Shown here: one piece after another, positions 7,485 through 15,773 of the stretch
How the letters are laid out: the number at the start of each line of letters is the position of its first letter
How positions within the stretch are numbered: the stretch's first letter is position 1
Assembly: GCA_934085565.1 (NCBI GenBank)
Contig: CAKOHG010000005.1
Location: 1-64,000, forward strand
DNA length: 64,000 bases
Reading direction: 5' to 3'
Source of the DNA: an uncultured Bacilli bacterium
GTDB taxonomy: Bacteria > Bacillota_I > Bacilli_A > RF39 > UBA660
The notes under the pieces: generated by a model
Seen by the model: the letters and a program-made list of their open reading frames with translations, nothing else
What the model was told of the DNA's origin: nothing
The model's database searches: none
Position numbers and translations under genes: made by a program

Positions 7485-8834
7485 TTAATTTATTATATAT
7501 GGATCATTCATGGTACCATTACCTGTGATTGTTACATCAGATCGAATGTTAATAACCGGACGAAGTCCTCGAGCATTTGGTGGATAATTATCATCAAAAG
7601 CTCCGGAAACATTTACCCCAAATACGTATGCGTCCCAATTATTATACTTGAAAGGATTATAACCTCCTGCTGGTGTCATGGTCCAAAAAATGTTTCCTGT
7701 TGTCAAATATCCTTTTTTATTCACTTTCATTTGATTAAATCCACCGTCAAATATTCCTCCGGCGTAGCCTCCATACATCATTTCGTCCACTGTAATTAAT
7801 CCTATAGGATAGCTCAATTTTTTATTACCACTTGTGGCATTGGAAACTGTATAATAATCATTTTCATTTTCACAAGTAAGAGTAGGTGTACTTGCTACAA
7901 CTCTCAAATATCCTTGATTATATGTAATTACTTTGCCAGTTCCAACACCACTTTGTAAATTCAAAGTAGAACGATCTCCACAGAAACTTGTATTAATATC
8001 TAGTTTTGAAGCATAACTAGATAATTTATCTGTATAAAATTTATCAACGTTTGTTTTAATGACTGAGGATGTTCCTGTGCCATGAGCTTCACCAGAGGTA
8101 TACATATATCCTACATACATGTTGTCATCATTTACTGAATTAAATTGACTGGTTCCGTATTGCCTGTCTTCAGAAACTTCACCATTACTATGAACACTCG
8201 TTCCATCATAAATCATTCGGATAGAGCCATTACTATTGATACGAACAATGCGCCAATAAAAGCCTGCAAATTTTACATAATTGTTTTCGACAGATCCACG
8301 ATAATAATAGGTTGGATTCCCATCATAGTCTGTCGTTTCATATATTCCTTTTTCGTGTGATTCACATGACTCATCATCACAAGCTGATTTGGTAAAATCA
8401 GGAGTATATGTATTGACTTCTATATTACCCAAAGCAGTGGAAACTGTTTTGGAAGTTTTATTAAAATATAAGGTACACTTGGTTCTAGTATTATCGGTTG
8501 CACTATAGTTGTGGTAATCACCAATGAATTTCCAACCAGCGTTGTCCCAAGTAGGAATCACTCCATTATTACAGTTTGATTTTTCTGTGTCTAGGGTATA
8601 ACCTGTATTTTGAGCAGGCATATTTCTTGAAATAGTACCATCAATATAATAAGCAAAATAAATATCACCTGGATCATCAACTGTTCCATCTATCACATCA
8701 AAATTCTTTTTTTCTTCATAGAAAGCATAACTATTTCCAAAGAGAAAATATCCTAGAATAAGACCTATAAAGATAGAGAAAATAATAATAAAGGTTTGTC
8801 TCTTATTCTTTAATTTAAATTTTTTTAATTCCAT
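7485..8834 (-). CDS. membrane-anchored surface protein, paralog B
   Basis: 449 aa, same plan as paralog A: basic N-terminus, one membrane segment (about residues 14-33), NSYAFYEEKKNF, cysteine pair in KSACDDESCESHEKG, and a C-terminal module ending GLRPVINI ... GNGTMNDPYIIN. The ATG at 8834 has GGTGAT a few bases upstream. From about residue 90 to 210 it matches paralog A almost residue for residue, whereas the segment before the final RPVINI differs at about 20 of 46 positions. Likely displayed on the cell surface; function unknown. It is divergent from an Arc-like regulator. Confidence 0.7.
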   Translation of the reverse strand: MELKKFKLKNKRQTFIIIFSIFIGLILGYFLFGNSYAFYEEKKNFDVIDGTVDDPGDIYFAYYIDGTISRNMPAQNTGYTLDTEKSNCNNGVIPTWDNAGWKFIGDYHNYSATDNTRTKCTLYFNKTSKTVSTALGNIEVNTYTPDFTKSACDDESCESHEKGIYETTDYDGNPTYYYRGSVENNYVKFAGFYWRIVRINSNGSIRMIYDGTSVHSNGEVSEDRQYGTSQFNSVNDDNMYVGYMYTSGEAHGTGTSSVIKTNVDKFYTDKLSSYASKLDINTSFCGDRSTLNLQSGVGTGKVITYNQGYLRVVASTPTLTCENENDYYTVSNATSGNKKLSYPIGLITVDEMMYGGYAGGIFDGGFNQMKVNKKGYLTTGNIFWTMTPAGGYNPFKYNNWDAYVFGVNVSGAFDDNYPPNARGLRPVINIRSDVTITGNGTMNDPYIIN

Positions 8835-8876
8835 TTAATAATCACCACTTTTTATATAAGATACACTTTTATTTTG

Positions 8877-8946
8877 GATATCATTTCGAATTATTATTCA
8901 TATCTTAATATAGAAATTATACCATAAGTGATATCAAAATGATATC
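8877..8946. promoter_or_regulatory. palindromic operator region between surface gene B and Arc-like regulator
   Basis: A perfect palindrome GATATCAAAATGATATC lies at 8930-8946, and a further half-site GATATCATTT at 8877. This is the kind of site bound by ribbon-helix-helix dimers. It lies between the divergent starts of the surface gene and the Arc-like gene; that assignment is inferred. Confidence 0.65.
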
Positions 8947-9009
8947 TTTTTGATTACTAGTTAGAATCAATTTGATGTGATACCATAGAGATTGTTAGGA
9001 GGAGTTTGT

Positions 9010-9186
9010 TTGAAAACCATTAACCCATATCCATTAAGAATTGAGGAAGAATTAATGACAGAATTAAAGAAAATAGCTGAAAAAAATTCTCGTAGTGTCA
9101 ATAAGGAAGTCGAATTCTTAATAAAGAAAAGAATTGAAGAATATAAAAATTTAGAAAAAAAGACGAAAAGCTCAGTTAAAAACTAA
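9010..9186 (+). CDS. Arc-like ribbon-helix-helix DNA-binding protein
   Basis: 58-aa protein with the Arc/MetJ ribbon-helix-helix pattern: strand INPYPLRIEEELMTELKKIAEKNSRSVNKEVEFLIKK spans residues 3-39 (short motifs: YPLRI, then KNSRSVNKE). The TTG at 9010 is chosen because TAGGAGG lies seven bases upstream; an earlier in-frame TTG at 8992 lacks a ribosome site. The lysine-rich tail overlaps the terminator. Probable repressor of itself and of the divergent surface gene. Confidence 0.82.
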   Translation: MKTINPYPLRIEEELMTELKKIAEKNSRSVNKEVEFLIKKRIEEYKNLEKKTKSSVKN

Positions 9187-9205
9187 GAGTGATTCGTCTT
9201 TTTTT
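9155..9205 (+). terminator. intrinsic terminator of the Arc-like gene
   Basis: AAAAAAGACGAA pairs with TTCGTCTTTTTTT, with an inner GTT/AAC pairing. It separates the regulator from the polysaccharide locus. Confidence 0.8.
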
Positions 9206-9215
9206 GGTATCTAAA

Positions 9216-9244
9216 TTGATATTCTTTTTTTATTTTGCTATACT
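9216..9244 (+). promoter_or_regulatory. promoter of the polysaccharide export operon
   Basis: TTGATA, 17-base spacer, TATACT: a good vegetative promoter 29 bases before the first ABC gene. It probably drives 9273-17636. Confidence 0.75.
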
Positions 9245-9272
9245 AAATGTGTTAGAAACATTGAGGTGACTT

Positions 9273-10016
9273 ATGAAAAAAACGGATAAAGAGAATGCTA
9301 TTGAAATAAAGCATGTAACAAAATCGTTTAAAATATATTATGACAAAGCAAGTACATTGAAAGAACATTTGCTTTTTTGGAAGAGAAATGAAAGTGAATT
9401 GTATACCGCTTTAAAAGATATTAATTTAGATATTAAAAAAGGGGAAACCGTAGGACTTATTGGTGTCAATGGTTCTGGAAAAAGTACTCTTTTAAAATTA
9501 ATGACGAAAATAATTTATCCAACCAAAGGAGAAATTATTACTCACGGTAAGCTTACAAGTCTTTTGGAATTAGGAGCCGGTTTTCATCAAGATTTTACAG
9601 GGCGAGAAAATATTTATTTTAATGCGGCTATCTTTGGGTTAACAAAACAAGAAATTGATAAAAGATTAGATGAAATTATTGAATTTTCTGAATTAGGTGA
9701 ATTTATTGATAATCCTGTTCGTACTTATTCCAGTGGTATGTATATGCGTTTAGCTTTTTCAATAGCTATTAATGTAGATGCTGAAATATTACTAATTGAT
9801 GAAATCTTAGCTGTAGGAGATCAACATTTCCAAGAAAAATGTTTCAATAAATTACAAGAACTTAAAAACAGTGAAAAAACAATTGTTATCGTTAGCCATA
9901 GTTTAGATCAAATTGAGAATCTATGTACACGGGCTATTTGGATAAATAATGGACTTGTTGAAATGGATGATACCCCTAGCAAGGTTATTCCAGAATATTT
10001 AAAGGAGTGTCGTTAA
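9273..10016 (+). CDS. polysaccharide/teichoic acid ABC exporter, ATP-binding subunit
   Basis: 247-aa ATPase of the Wzt/TagH/RfbE group, which powers export of undecaprenyl-linked glycans. Walker A GVNGSGKST lies near residues 62-70, the signature is YSSGM, and Walker B is ILLIDEILAVGD. The segment ELGAGFHQDFTGRENIYFNA is typical of this group. It ends shortly after the nucleotide-binding domain, so it lacks the carbohydrate-binding C-terminal domain of long Wzt proteins. The permease gene starts two bases after its stop, so the two form a pair. Confidence 0.9.
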   Translation: MKKTDKENAIEIKHVTKSFKIYYDKASTLKEHLLFWKRNESELYTALKDINLDIKKGETVGLIGVNGSGKSTLLKLMTKIIYPTKGEIITHGKLTSLLELGAGFHQDFTGRENIYFNAAIFGLTKQEIDKRLDEIIEFSELGEFIDNPVRTYSSGMYMRLAFSIAINVDAEILLIDEILAVGDQHFQEKCFNKLQELKNSEKTIVIVSHSLDQIENLCTRAIWINNGLVEMDDTPSKVIPEYLKECR

Positions 10017-10017
10017 A

Positions 10018-10791
10018 ATGAAAGTCTTTAAAGAATTATATCAATATCGAGAATTATTAAAAACCAATGTTCAAAAAGAAATTAGAGGTAAATATAAAGG
10101 TTCTTTTCTAGGCGTTTTATGGTCTTTCTTAAATCCTTTACTTATGGTTTTAGTTTATGCTCTAGTTTTTCCTTATATTATGCGAACAAATGTGGATAAC
10201 TATCTTGTTTATTTGATTACAGGTGTTATTCCTTGGAACTTTTTTACAACTTGCATCACAACCGGTTGTAACTGTGTCTGGATAAATGGTGGAATTATTA
10301 AAAAAGTTTATTTTCCAAGAGAAATTCTTCCTATTAGTGTGGTAGCTGCTGGCTTAATTAACTTTTTAATATCTTGTGTTATCATTTTATTATTTGTTTT
10401 ATTTGGAGGTATTGGTTTTAGTGTCCAACTTCTATGGCTACCTTTAATAGCCATCATTCAAAGTGCTTTAAGTTTAGGTTTACTCTTCATATTAAGTGCT
10501 ATTAATGTTTATGTAAGAGATATTGAATATTTAGTAGGTTTCTTACTTAATCTTCTTTTCTATGCTACCCCAATACTTTATACGGCAGATATGTTTCCGG
10601 AATCTATTCGTTGGGTTCTTTATTTAAACCCTATGACAACTATTATTGAATCTTATAGAAATATTTTCTATTATCAACAAAGTCCAGCTTTAACATCTTT
10701 AATGATAGTCTTTGCGGTATCCTTTCTAATCTTAATCATTGGCTATTTAATTTTCAAAAAATTAGAACGTGGTTTTGCTGAGGAGGTTTAA
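10018..10791 (+). CDS. polysaccharide/teichoic acid ABC exporter, permease subunit
   Basis: 257-aa ABC-2 type permease of the TagG/Wzm/RfbA group with six hydrophobic segments. The N-terminal RELLKTNVQKEIRGKYKGSF region and FLNPLLMVLVYALVF, plus the late NPMTTIIESYRNIFY, are family hallmarks. It would form the membrane channel with the ATPase encoded just upstream and move a lipid-linked polymer to the outer face. The polymer is not identified; rhamnan-type synthesis genes follow. Confidence 0.9.
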   Translation: MKVFKELYQYRELLKTNVQKEIRGKYKGSFLGVLWSFLNPLLMVLVYALVFPYIMRTNVDNYLVYLITGVIPWNFFTTCITTGCNCVWINGGIIKKVYFPREILPISVVAAGLINFLISCVIILLFVLFGGIGFSVQLLWLPLIAIIQSALSLGLLFILSAINVYVRDIEYLVGFLLNLLFYATPILYTADMFPESIRWVLYLNPMTTIIESYRNIFYYQQSPALTSLMIVFAVSFLILIIGYLIFKKLERGFAEEV

Positions 10792-10792
10792 T

Positions 10793-11629
10793 GTGAAAAT
10801 ACCGGCTGTTGTTGTTTTTTACAATCCAAGTGAAGAAAATATTAATAATTTAAAAGTTTATGAAAAAAGCGTTGATAAAATATATGTTGTTGATAATTCG
10901 GATGACGAAGTAATACGTTTAAAAAATACTAAAAAAATTGAATATATCAAATTATTTACAAATAAAGGTATTGCCACAGCTCTTAATGAAGGCGCCAAAA
11001 AAGCTTTGGAAGATGGCTATGATTGGTTACTTACTTTAGATCAAGATAGTCAGATTACATCGGATGTGATTGAAAAATTAAAAAAATATTTGATGGAACA
11101 TGATACCACCAAAATTGGTCTTGTTTCTCCTTATCAGGATATTAATGCTAAAGAAGAGCTAAAAGATGTGGAAGCAGAAGAAATGCTTGAAGTAATGACT
11201 TCAGGTAACATTATTAATTTAAAAGCCTGGCAAGAAATAGGTGGCTTTAAAGATTGGCTATTTATTGACTGTGTGGATACAGAATATTGCATGAATTTAA
11301 ATGAACATGGTTTTAAAGTGCTACGTTTAAATAAAGTTTGGATGACCCATCATTTAGGAAATTTAGTAGAGCATAAATTTTTAGGAAAAATTTATCCTTG
11401 TTACAATCATAGTCCAATGAGACGTTATTATATAATGCGTAATAATTTATATATTAATGAAATGTATGGGGATAAATATCCTCTTTATTGCAAACATCTT
11501 CTTCGTGTTCAAAAAGGTCAAGTAAAACGAATCTTACTTTTTGAACCGGATAAATATCGAAAATTAAAAATGATGTATAAAGGTTATCGTGATTTCAAAA
11601 AAAAGATAAAAGGCAAATATGAAGAATAG
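10793..11629 (+). CDS. family 2 glycosyltransferase, rhamnosyltransferase-like
   Basis: 278-aa GT-A fold enzyme. KIPAVVVFYNPSEENINNL opens it, VDNSDD is the nucleotide-binding strand, and LTLDQDSQIT holds the DxD-type metal motif near residue 85. The arrangement resembles WbbL/RfbF-type rhamnosyltransferases. The start is GTG at 10793, six bases after AGGAGG; an earlier GTG at 10769 would lie inside the permease and lacks a ribosome site. The donor sugar is inferred from family resemblance. Confidence 0.85.
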   Translation: MKIPAVVVFYNPSEENINNLKVYEKSVDKIYVVDNSDDEVIRLKNTKKIEYIKLFTNKGIATALNEGAKKALEDGYDWLLTLDQDSQITSDVIEKLKKYLMEHDTTKIGLVSPYQDINAKEELKDVEAEEMLEVMTSGNIINLKAWQEIGGFKDWLFIDCVDTEYCMNLNEHGFKVLRLNKVWMTHHLGNLVEHKFLGKIYPCYNHSPMRRYYIMRNNLYINEMYGDKYPLYCKHLLRVQKGQVKRILLFEPDKYRKLKMMYKGYRDFKKKIKGKYEE

Positions 11630-11638
11630 GTGGTTTAA

Positions 11639-13669
11639 GTGGATAAAGTAAAAATAAGCAAATTAGATATTTCAGGAGTTAATAATCCTTTATTACAAAT
11701 CATGGGAACATTTCAAGGTCATGGCTATTCTTTAGAGTTTTTAGTAGATGGTAAAAAAGTGAAACCTAAAGAAGAAATGATAAATGAATTACTTTTCTTT
11801 GAATATAAAATTTTATTAAATAAAGAGAGTCAAAAAGTAAAAATCTATCTTGTTCATAATGATGAAAGAGAACTTTTATGTCAGAAGAAAACCTCAACAT
11901 TTAAAAGAAAAGTCCATAAGTTAGTAGGTATTATCCATTTTCAAGGCTTAAAAATTAAAGCAAAATTAAATAGAAATGGTAAAAATAATAACTATTATTA
12001 TCCTAATGTTCAAAAAGATTATTTGAAATGGGTTATGGAACAACCTAATCCTGATTGTAGTGAAAAATTAAAATATAATCCTTTATTTAGCATTGTGACC
12101 CCTGTTTATAATGTTAGTAGTGTTTACTTAAGTGAATGTATTGATTCGGTTTTAAATCAAAAATATGAAAACTGGGAATTATTACTGGTAGATGATAAGT
12201 CAACGAATCAAGACACTTTAGACTGTTTAAAAAAATATGAAAAATTAGATAAAAGAATCCGTGTCATTTATCGAAGTAAAAATGGTAATATCGCTTTAGC
12301 AACCAACACCGGTTTTAAAGAAGCCAAAGGGGAATATATTGGTTTACTTGATAATGATGACACCTTATCTTTAGATGCTTTATATCAAATGGCTAAAAGA
12401 ATTAATCGTGATAAAAAAACAGATTTTCTTTACTCTGATGAAGATAAATTAGATAGTGAAGGGAAAAGATGTACGCCTTATTTTAAAAGTGATTTTGCTC
12501 CAGACACTTTACTATCAAACAATTATATTTGTCATTTTACCGTTTTTAAAAAGTCTTTATTAGATAAAGTAGGTGGCGAGAAAACAGAATTTAATGGAGC
12601 TCAAGATTATGATTTATTCTTAAGATTAACCGAAAAAGCTGAAAAAATAGAACATATTTCTCGTATTTTATATCATTGGCGGATTATAAAAGGTTCTACT
12701 TCTGAAAGTATTACGGAAAAAAGTTATGCTGTTTTGGCTGGTCAAAAAGCCATTGAAGCTGCTTTAGAACGTCGTAAAATAAAAGGATATGTTACGAGTA
12801 ATAATGATGGAACTTATGTCGTTCATTATGAAACAAATAAACCCTCTATAACAATCATTATTCCAACAAAAGATTATGCGAGCACTCTAAAAACTTGTAT
12901 AGATTCTATTTATGAAAAAAGCACTTATCCAAATTATGATATTTTAGTTGTTAATAACAACAGTGAAGAAGAAGAAACGTTTGCTCTTTTTGATGAATAT
13001 AAAAAAGCCCATGAAAACTTTAGTGTTATAGATCTAAATTGTCCATTTAATTTTGCTTATTTAATGAATGAAGCTGTCAAAAAAGCCAAGGGAGATTATC
13101 TTTTATTTTTAAATAATGATACCGAGGTTATTACCCCTGATTTTTTAGAACAAATGGTAGGTTATGCAAGTCAACCTCACATTGGTATGGTTGGCGTTAA
13201 ACTATTATTTTTTGATAACACCATTCAACATGGTGGCGTTGTTCTAGGCATTAGAAGTATGGCTGCCCATGCTTATGAGTTTCAAACAGAACAGGAAGCT
13301 TTTAGTTTTGGTAAATTAAATATGCCAACAGATTATGCCGCGGTCACAGCAGCTTGTTCCATGATTTCTAAAGAAAAATATAATTTAGTTAAAGGAATGG
13401 ATGAACATTTAGCAAACAACTTTAATGATGTAGAGTTAAATATTAGACTTTTGAAACAAGGTCTCTATAATGTTTACCTTGGAAATGTCAAAATGTATCA
13501 TTATGAATCAAAAACAAGAGGTACAGATAAAACAAAAGCTCAAATAAAAAGGACGAATGAAGAAAGAGAATATGTTTTAGATAAATGGCATGATATCGTT
13601 TTTGATGATCCTTTCTATAACCCTTGTTTTAGTAAAAATGAACCTTATGTATTGGAGAAGAAACAATGA
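11639..13669 (+). CDS. double-domain family 2 glycosyltransferase
   Basis: 676 aa with three parts: a roughly 130-residue N-terminal beta-rich region of unknown role; a first GT2 domain (FSIVTPVYNVSSVYLSECID ... GLLDNDDTLS) at about residues 150-390; and a second GT2 domain (ITIIIPTKDYASTLKTCID ... LLFLNNDTEV) at about 400-670. Both carry DxD-like acidic motifs, so both may be active. Such two-headed enzymes build repeating units of rhamnose-rich polysaccharides. The start is GTG after AGGTGG. The stop overlaps the next start by 4 bases. Confidence 0.85.
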   Translation: MDKVKISKLDISGVNNPLLQIMGTFQGHGYSLEFLVDGKKVKPKEEMINELLFFEYKILLNKESQKVKIYLVHNDERELLCQKKTSTFKRKVHKLVGIIHFQGLKIKAKLNRNGKNNNYYYPNVQKDYLKWVMEQPNPDCSEKLKYNPLFSIVTPVYNVSSVYLSECIDSVLNQKYENWELLLVDDKSTNQDTLDCLKKYEKLDKRIRVIYRSKNGNIALATNTGFKEAKGEYIGLLDNDDTLSLDALYQMAKRINRDKKTDFLYSDEDKLDSEGKRCTPYFKSDFAPDTLLSNNYICHFTVFKKSLLDKVGGEKTEFNGAQDYDLFLRLTEKAEKIEHISRILYHWRIIKGSTSESITEKSYAVLAGQKAIEAALERRKIKGYVTSNNDGTYVVHYETNKPSITIIIPTKDYASTLKTCIDSIYEKSTYPNYDILVVNNNSEEEETFALFDEYKKAHENFSVIDLNCPFNFAYLMNEAVKKAKGDYLLFLNNDTEVITPDFLEQMVGYASQPHIGMVGVKLLFFDNTIQHGGVVLGIRSMAAHAYEFQTEQEAFSFGKLNMPTDYAAVTAACSMISKEKYNLVKGMDEHLANNFNDVELNIRLLKQGLYNVYLGNVKMYHYESKTRGTDKTKAQIKRTNEEREYVLDKWHDIVFDDPFYNPCFSKNEPYVLEKKQ

Positions 13670-15759
13670 AAGTAAATATATATAAAGAATGTAAAGAAAA
13701 AATTAAAACCAAAGATAAAATTTCTGTGATTGTACCTAATTATAATTATGAACGTTTTTTAAAAGAAAGAATTGATTCTATTTTATTGCAAACGGTTCCT
13801 ATCTATGAACTCATTTTGTTAGATGACGCTTCTTCGGATGGAAGTGTTTCCTATCTAAATAAAAAAATAGAAGAAATTAAAGAACAATATCCTCATATTA
13901 AAATAAAAACGGCTTTTAATGAAAAAAACAGTGGAGGATGTGTATTTGCTCAGTGGCAAAAAGGTTTATCTTTAGCAACCGGTGATTATATTTGGATTGC
14001 CGAAGCAGACGATTCTTCTAATACTTTATTTTTAGAGAAAGCTATGGAGTTTTTTCACAAAGATAAAGATGTTGTTTTATTTTATACCGAGTCTAAAAGA
14101 ATTGATGGTGATGATAATATCACGGCTTCAAATTGTCAAGATTGGTGTGACATTTTTAAAACAGGTCGTTGGAATGAAGATTACATCAATGATGGTGTTT
14201 CAGAAATTAAAAATTATTTAAGCAACAACAATACTATTTTAAATGTTTCTTCTGTTGTTTGGAAAAATGATTCCCGTTTGAATACTATTTTTGAAGAAGC
14301 CAAAGATTATAAAATTGCCGGTGATTGGTATATTTATATGCGTGTTTTAGAAAAAGGAAAAGTAGCTTTCTGTCATGAAGCCTTAAACTATTTTAGAAAA
14401 CATGGGGCTTCTGCTTCTACCCTTAGTATTAGAGATAAGGAGTATAAAGAAGTATTTAAAATTCAAGAAGCCATTCGTATGAATTATGATTTAGATGAAG
14501 AATTATTACAAAAACAAAGAATTAGGAGAAGATATATGGGTTATATTGAAGATGATAAAAATATAGGAACAAAAGGAAATATTGCTTGGTTTGTTCCAGC
14601 TTTATTAAAAGGTGGTGGAGGTCATCGAACGATTTTCCAAAATATCACAGCCCTTATAAATGATGGGTATATGTGTGATGTTTATATTGGTGACTTTAAT
14701 CGTCATAGTCCTAACGAACTTTTTCAAATGATTAATGAATATTATGGAGAATTTCATGGCAATGTTTTTGCTGATTGGAATAATCCTTTAAAAGAATACG
14801 ACTGTGTCATTGCTACTTCATGGAATAGTGCGCCTATTGTTCAAAAAATTGATTGTCCTAAAAAAGCATATTTTATTCAAGACTTTGAACCTTATTTTTA
14901 CCCTATGGGGTCTAATTATGTTGAAGCGGAAAATACTTATAAATATGGCTTTCATGGCATTACCATTGGTAAATGGCTTAGCCATAAAATGCGTGAAGAA
15001 TTTCATTTGACAACGGATTATTTTTCATTTTGCGCCGATTTAAAAACTTATAAAAAATTAAATAATATAGAAAAAGAAAATGCCATTTGTTTTGTTTTCC
15101 AACCTGATAAACCTCGTCGTTGTGATAACATTGCTTTAAAAGCGTTACAAATTGTCAAAACTATAAAACCAGATGTTAAAATTTATTTTTATGGTTCTAA
15201 TCCTTCTATAATAAATAATCTAGAAGTAGAACAATTAGGTATTATTCCTATCGAAAAGTGTAACGAACTTTATAATAAATGCTTAGTAGGATTATGTATG
15301 AGTGCTTCTAATCCATCACGTATTCCTTTTGAGATGATGGCCTCTGGACTTCCTGTTGTGGAGCTTTACCGTGAAAACAATTTATATGACTTTCCAAATG
15401 ATGGTTGTCTTTTAGCGGACAGTACCCCTGAAGCTATCGCGAATGCTCTACTCACAATTTTAGATGATAAAAAATTACAACAAAAAATGAGTACGGCTGG
15501 TATAAAATATATGAAAGATTATCCATTAGAAAAAGGTTTTGAAGAATTTGTATCCCATTTTAATGAGTATATGAAAGGAACAAAAGAAAAGACAAGTAAA
15601 ATAGAGTTATCTTATACCAAAGATAAGGTTATGGCAACGGATGAACTTATTAACTTATCTAAAACCTTGCCGGATGTAACTTTTGTGAGTCCAAAGATGA
15701 CACCAAGTCCTTTATGGAAAAGAGCATTAAGAAAAATTAAAAGAACTTTATTAAAATAG
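13666..15759 (+). CDS. GT2-GT4 bifunctional glycosyltransferase, WsaF-like C-terminal half
   Basis: 697 aa. Residues about 17-270 form a GT2 domain (ISVIVPNYNYERFL, LLDDASSDGS, WIAEADDSS). From about residue 300 the protein switches to a GT-B enzyme like the rhamnosyltransferase WsaF: GNIAWFVPALLKGGGGHRTI, QDFEPYFYPMGSNY, VFQPDKPRRCDNIALKAL, and SASNPSRIPFEMMASGLPVVE, the last carrying the GT4 nucleotide-sugar site. It overlaps the preceding gene by 4 bases. A rhamnan-type polymer is likely but not proven. Confidence 0.85.
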   Translation: MKVNIYKECKEKIKTKDKISVIVPNYNYERFLKERIDSILLQTVPIYELILLDDASSDGSVSYLNKKIEEIKEQYPHIKIKTAFNEKNSGGCVFAQWQKGLSLATGDYIWIAEADDSSNTLFLEKAMEFFHKDKDVVLFYTESKRIDGDDNITASNCQDWCDIFKTGRWNEDYINDGVSEIKNYLSNNNTILNVSSVVWKNDSRLNTIFEEAKDYKIAGDWYIYMRVLEKGKVAFCHEALNYFRKHGASASTLSIRDKEYKEVFKIQEAIRMNYDLDEELLQKQRIRRRYMGYIEDDKNIGTKGNIAWFVPALLKGGGGHRTIFQNITALINDGYMCDVYIGDFNRHSPNELFQMINEYYGEFHGNVFADWNNPLKEYDCVIATSWNSAPIVQKIDCPKKAYFIQDFEPYFYPMGSNYVEAENTYKYGFHGITIGKWLSHKMREEFHLTTDYFSFCADLKTYKKLNNIEKENAICFVFQPDKPRRCDNIALKALQIVKTIKPDVKIYFYGSNPSIINNLEVEQLGIIPIEKCNELYNKCLVGLCMSASNPSRIPFEMMASGLPVVELYRENNLYDFPNDGCLLADSTPEAIANALLTILDDKKLQQKMSTAGIKYMKDYPLEKGFEEFVSHFNEYMKGTKEKTSKIELSYTKDKVMATDELINLSKTLPDVTFVSPKMTPSPLWKRALRKIKRTLLK

Positions 15760-15773
15760 AAAAGAGTGAATCT

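Noticed and set aside
8145..8360. 71-aa frames opposite both surface-protein genes (also 6397-6612)
   Set aside because: They are similar to each other only because the genes they oppose are paralogs; no ribosome sites.
5737..8834. Complete diversity-generating retroelement
   Set aside because: No reverse transcriptase or template repeat is in the window, and synonymous differences show the paralogs are old.
9206..9226. Second Arc-type operator (GGTATC...GATATT) upstream of the ABC gene
   Set aside because: Half-site spacing differs from the perfect palindrome at 8930, and TTGATA there is better explained as a -35 box.
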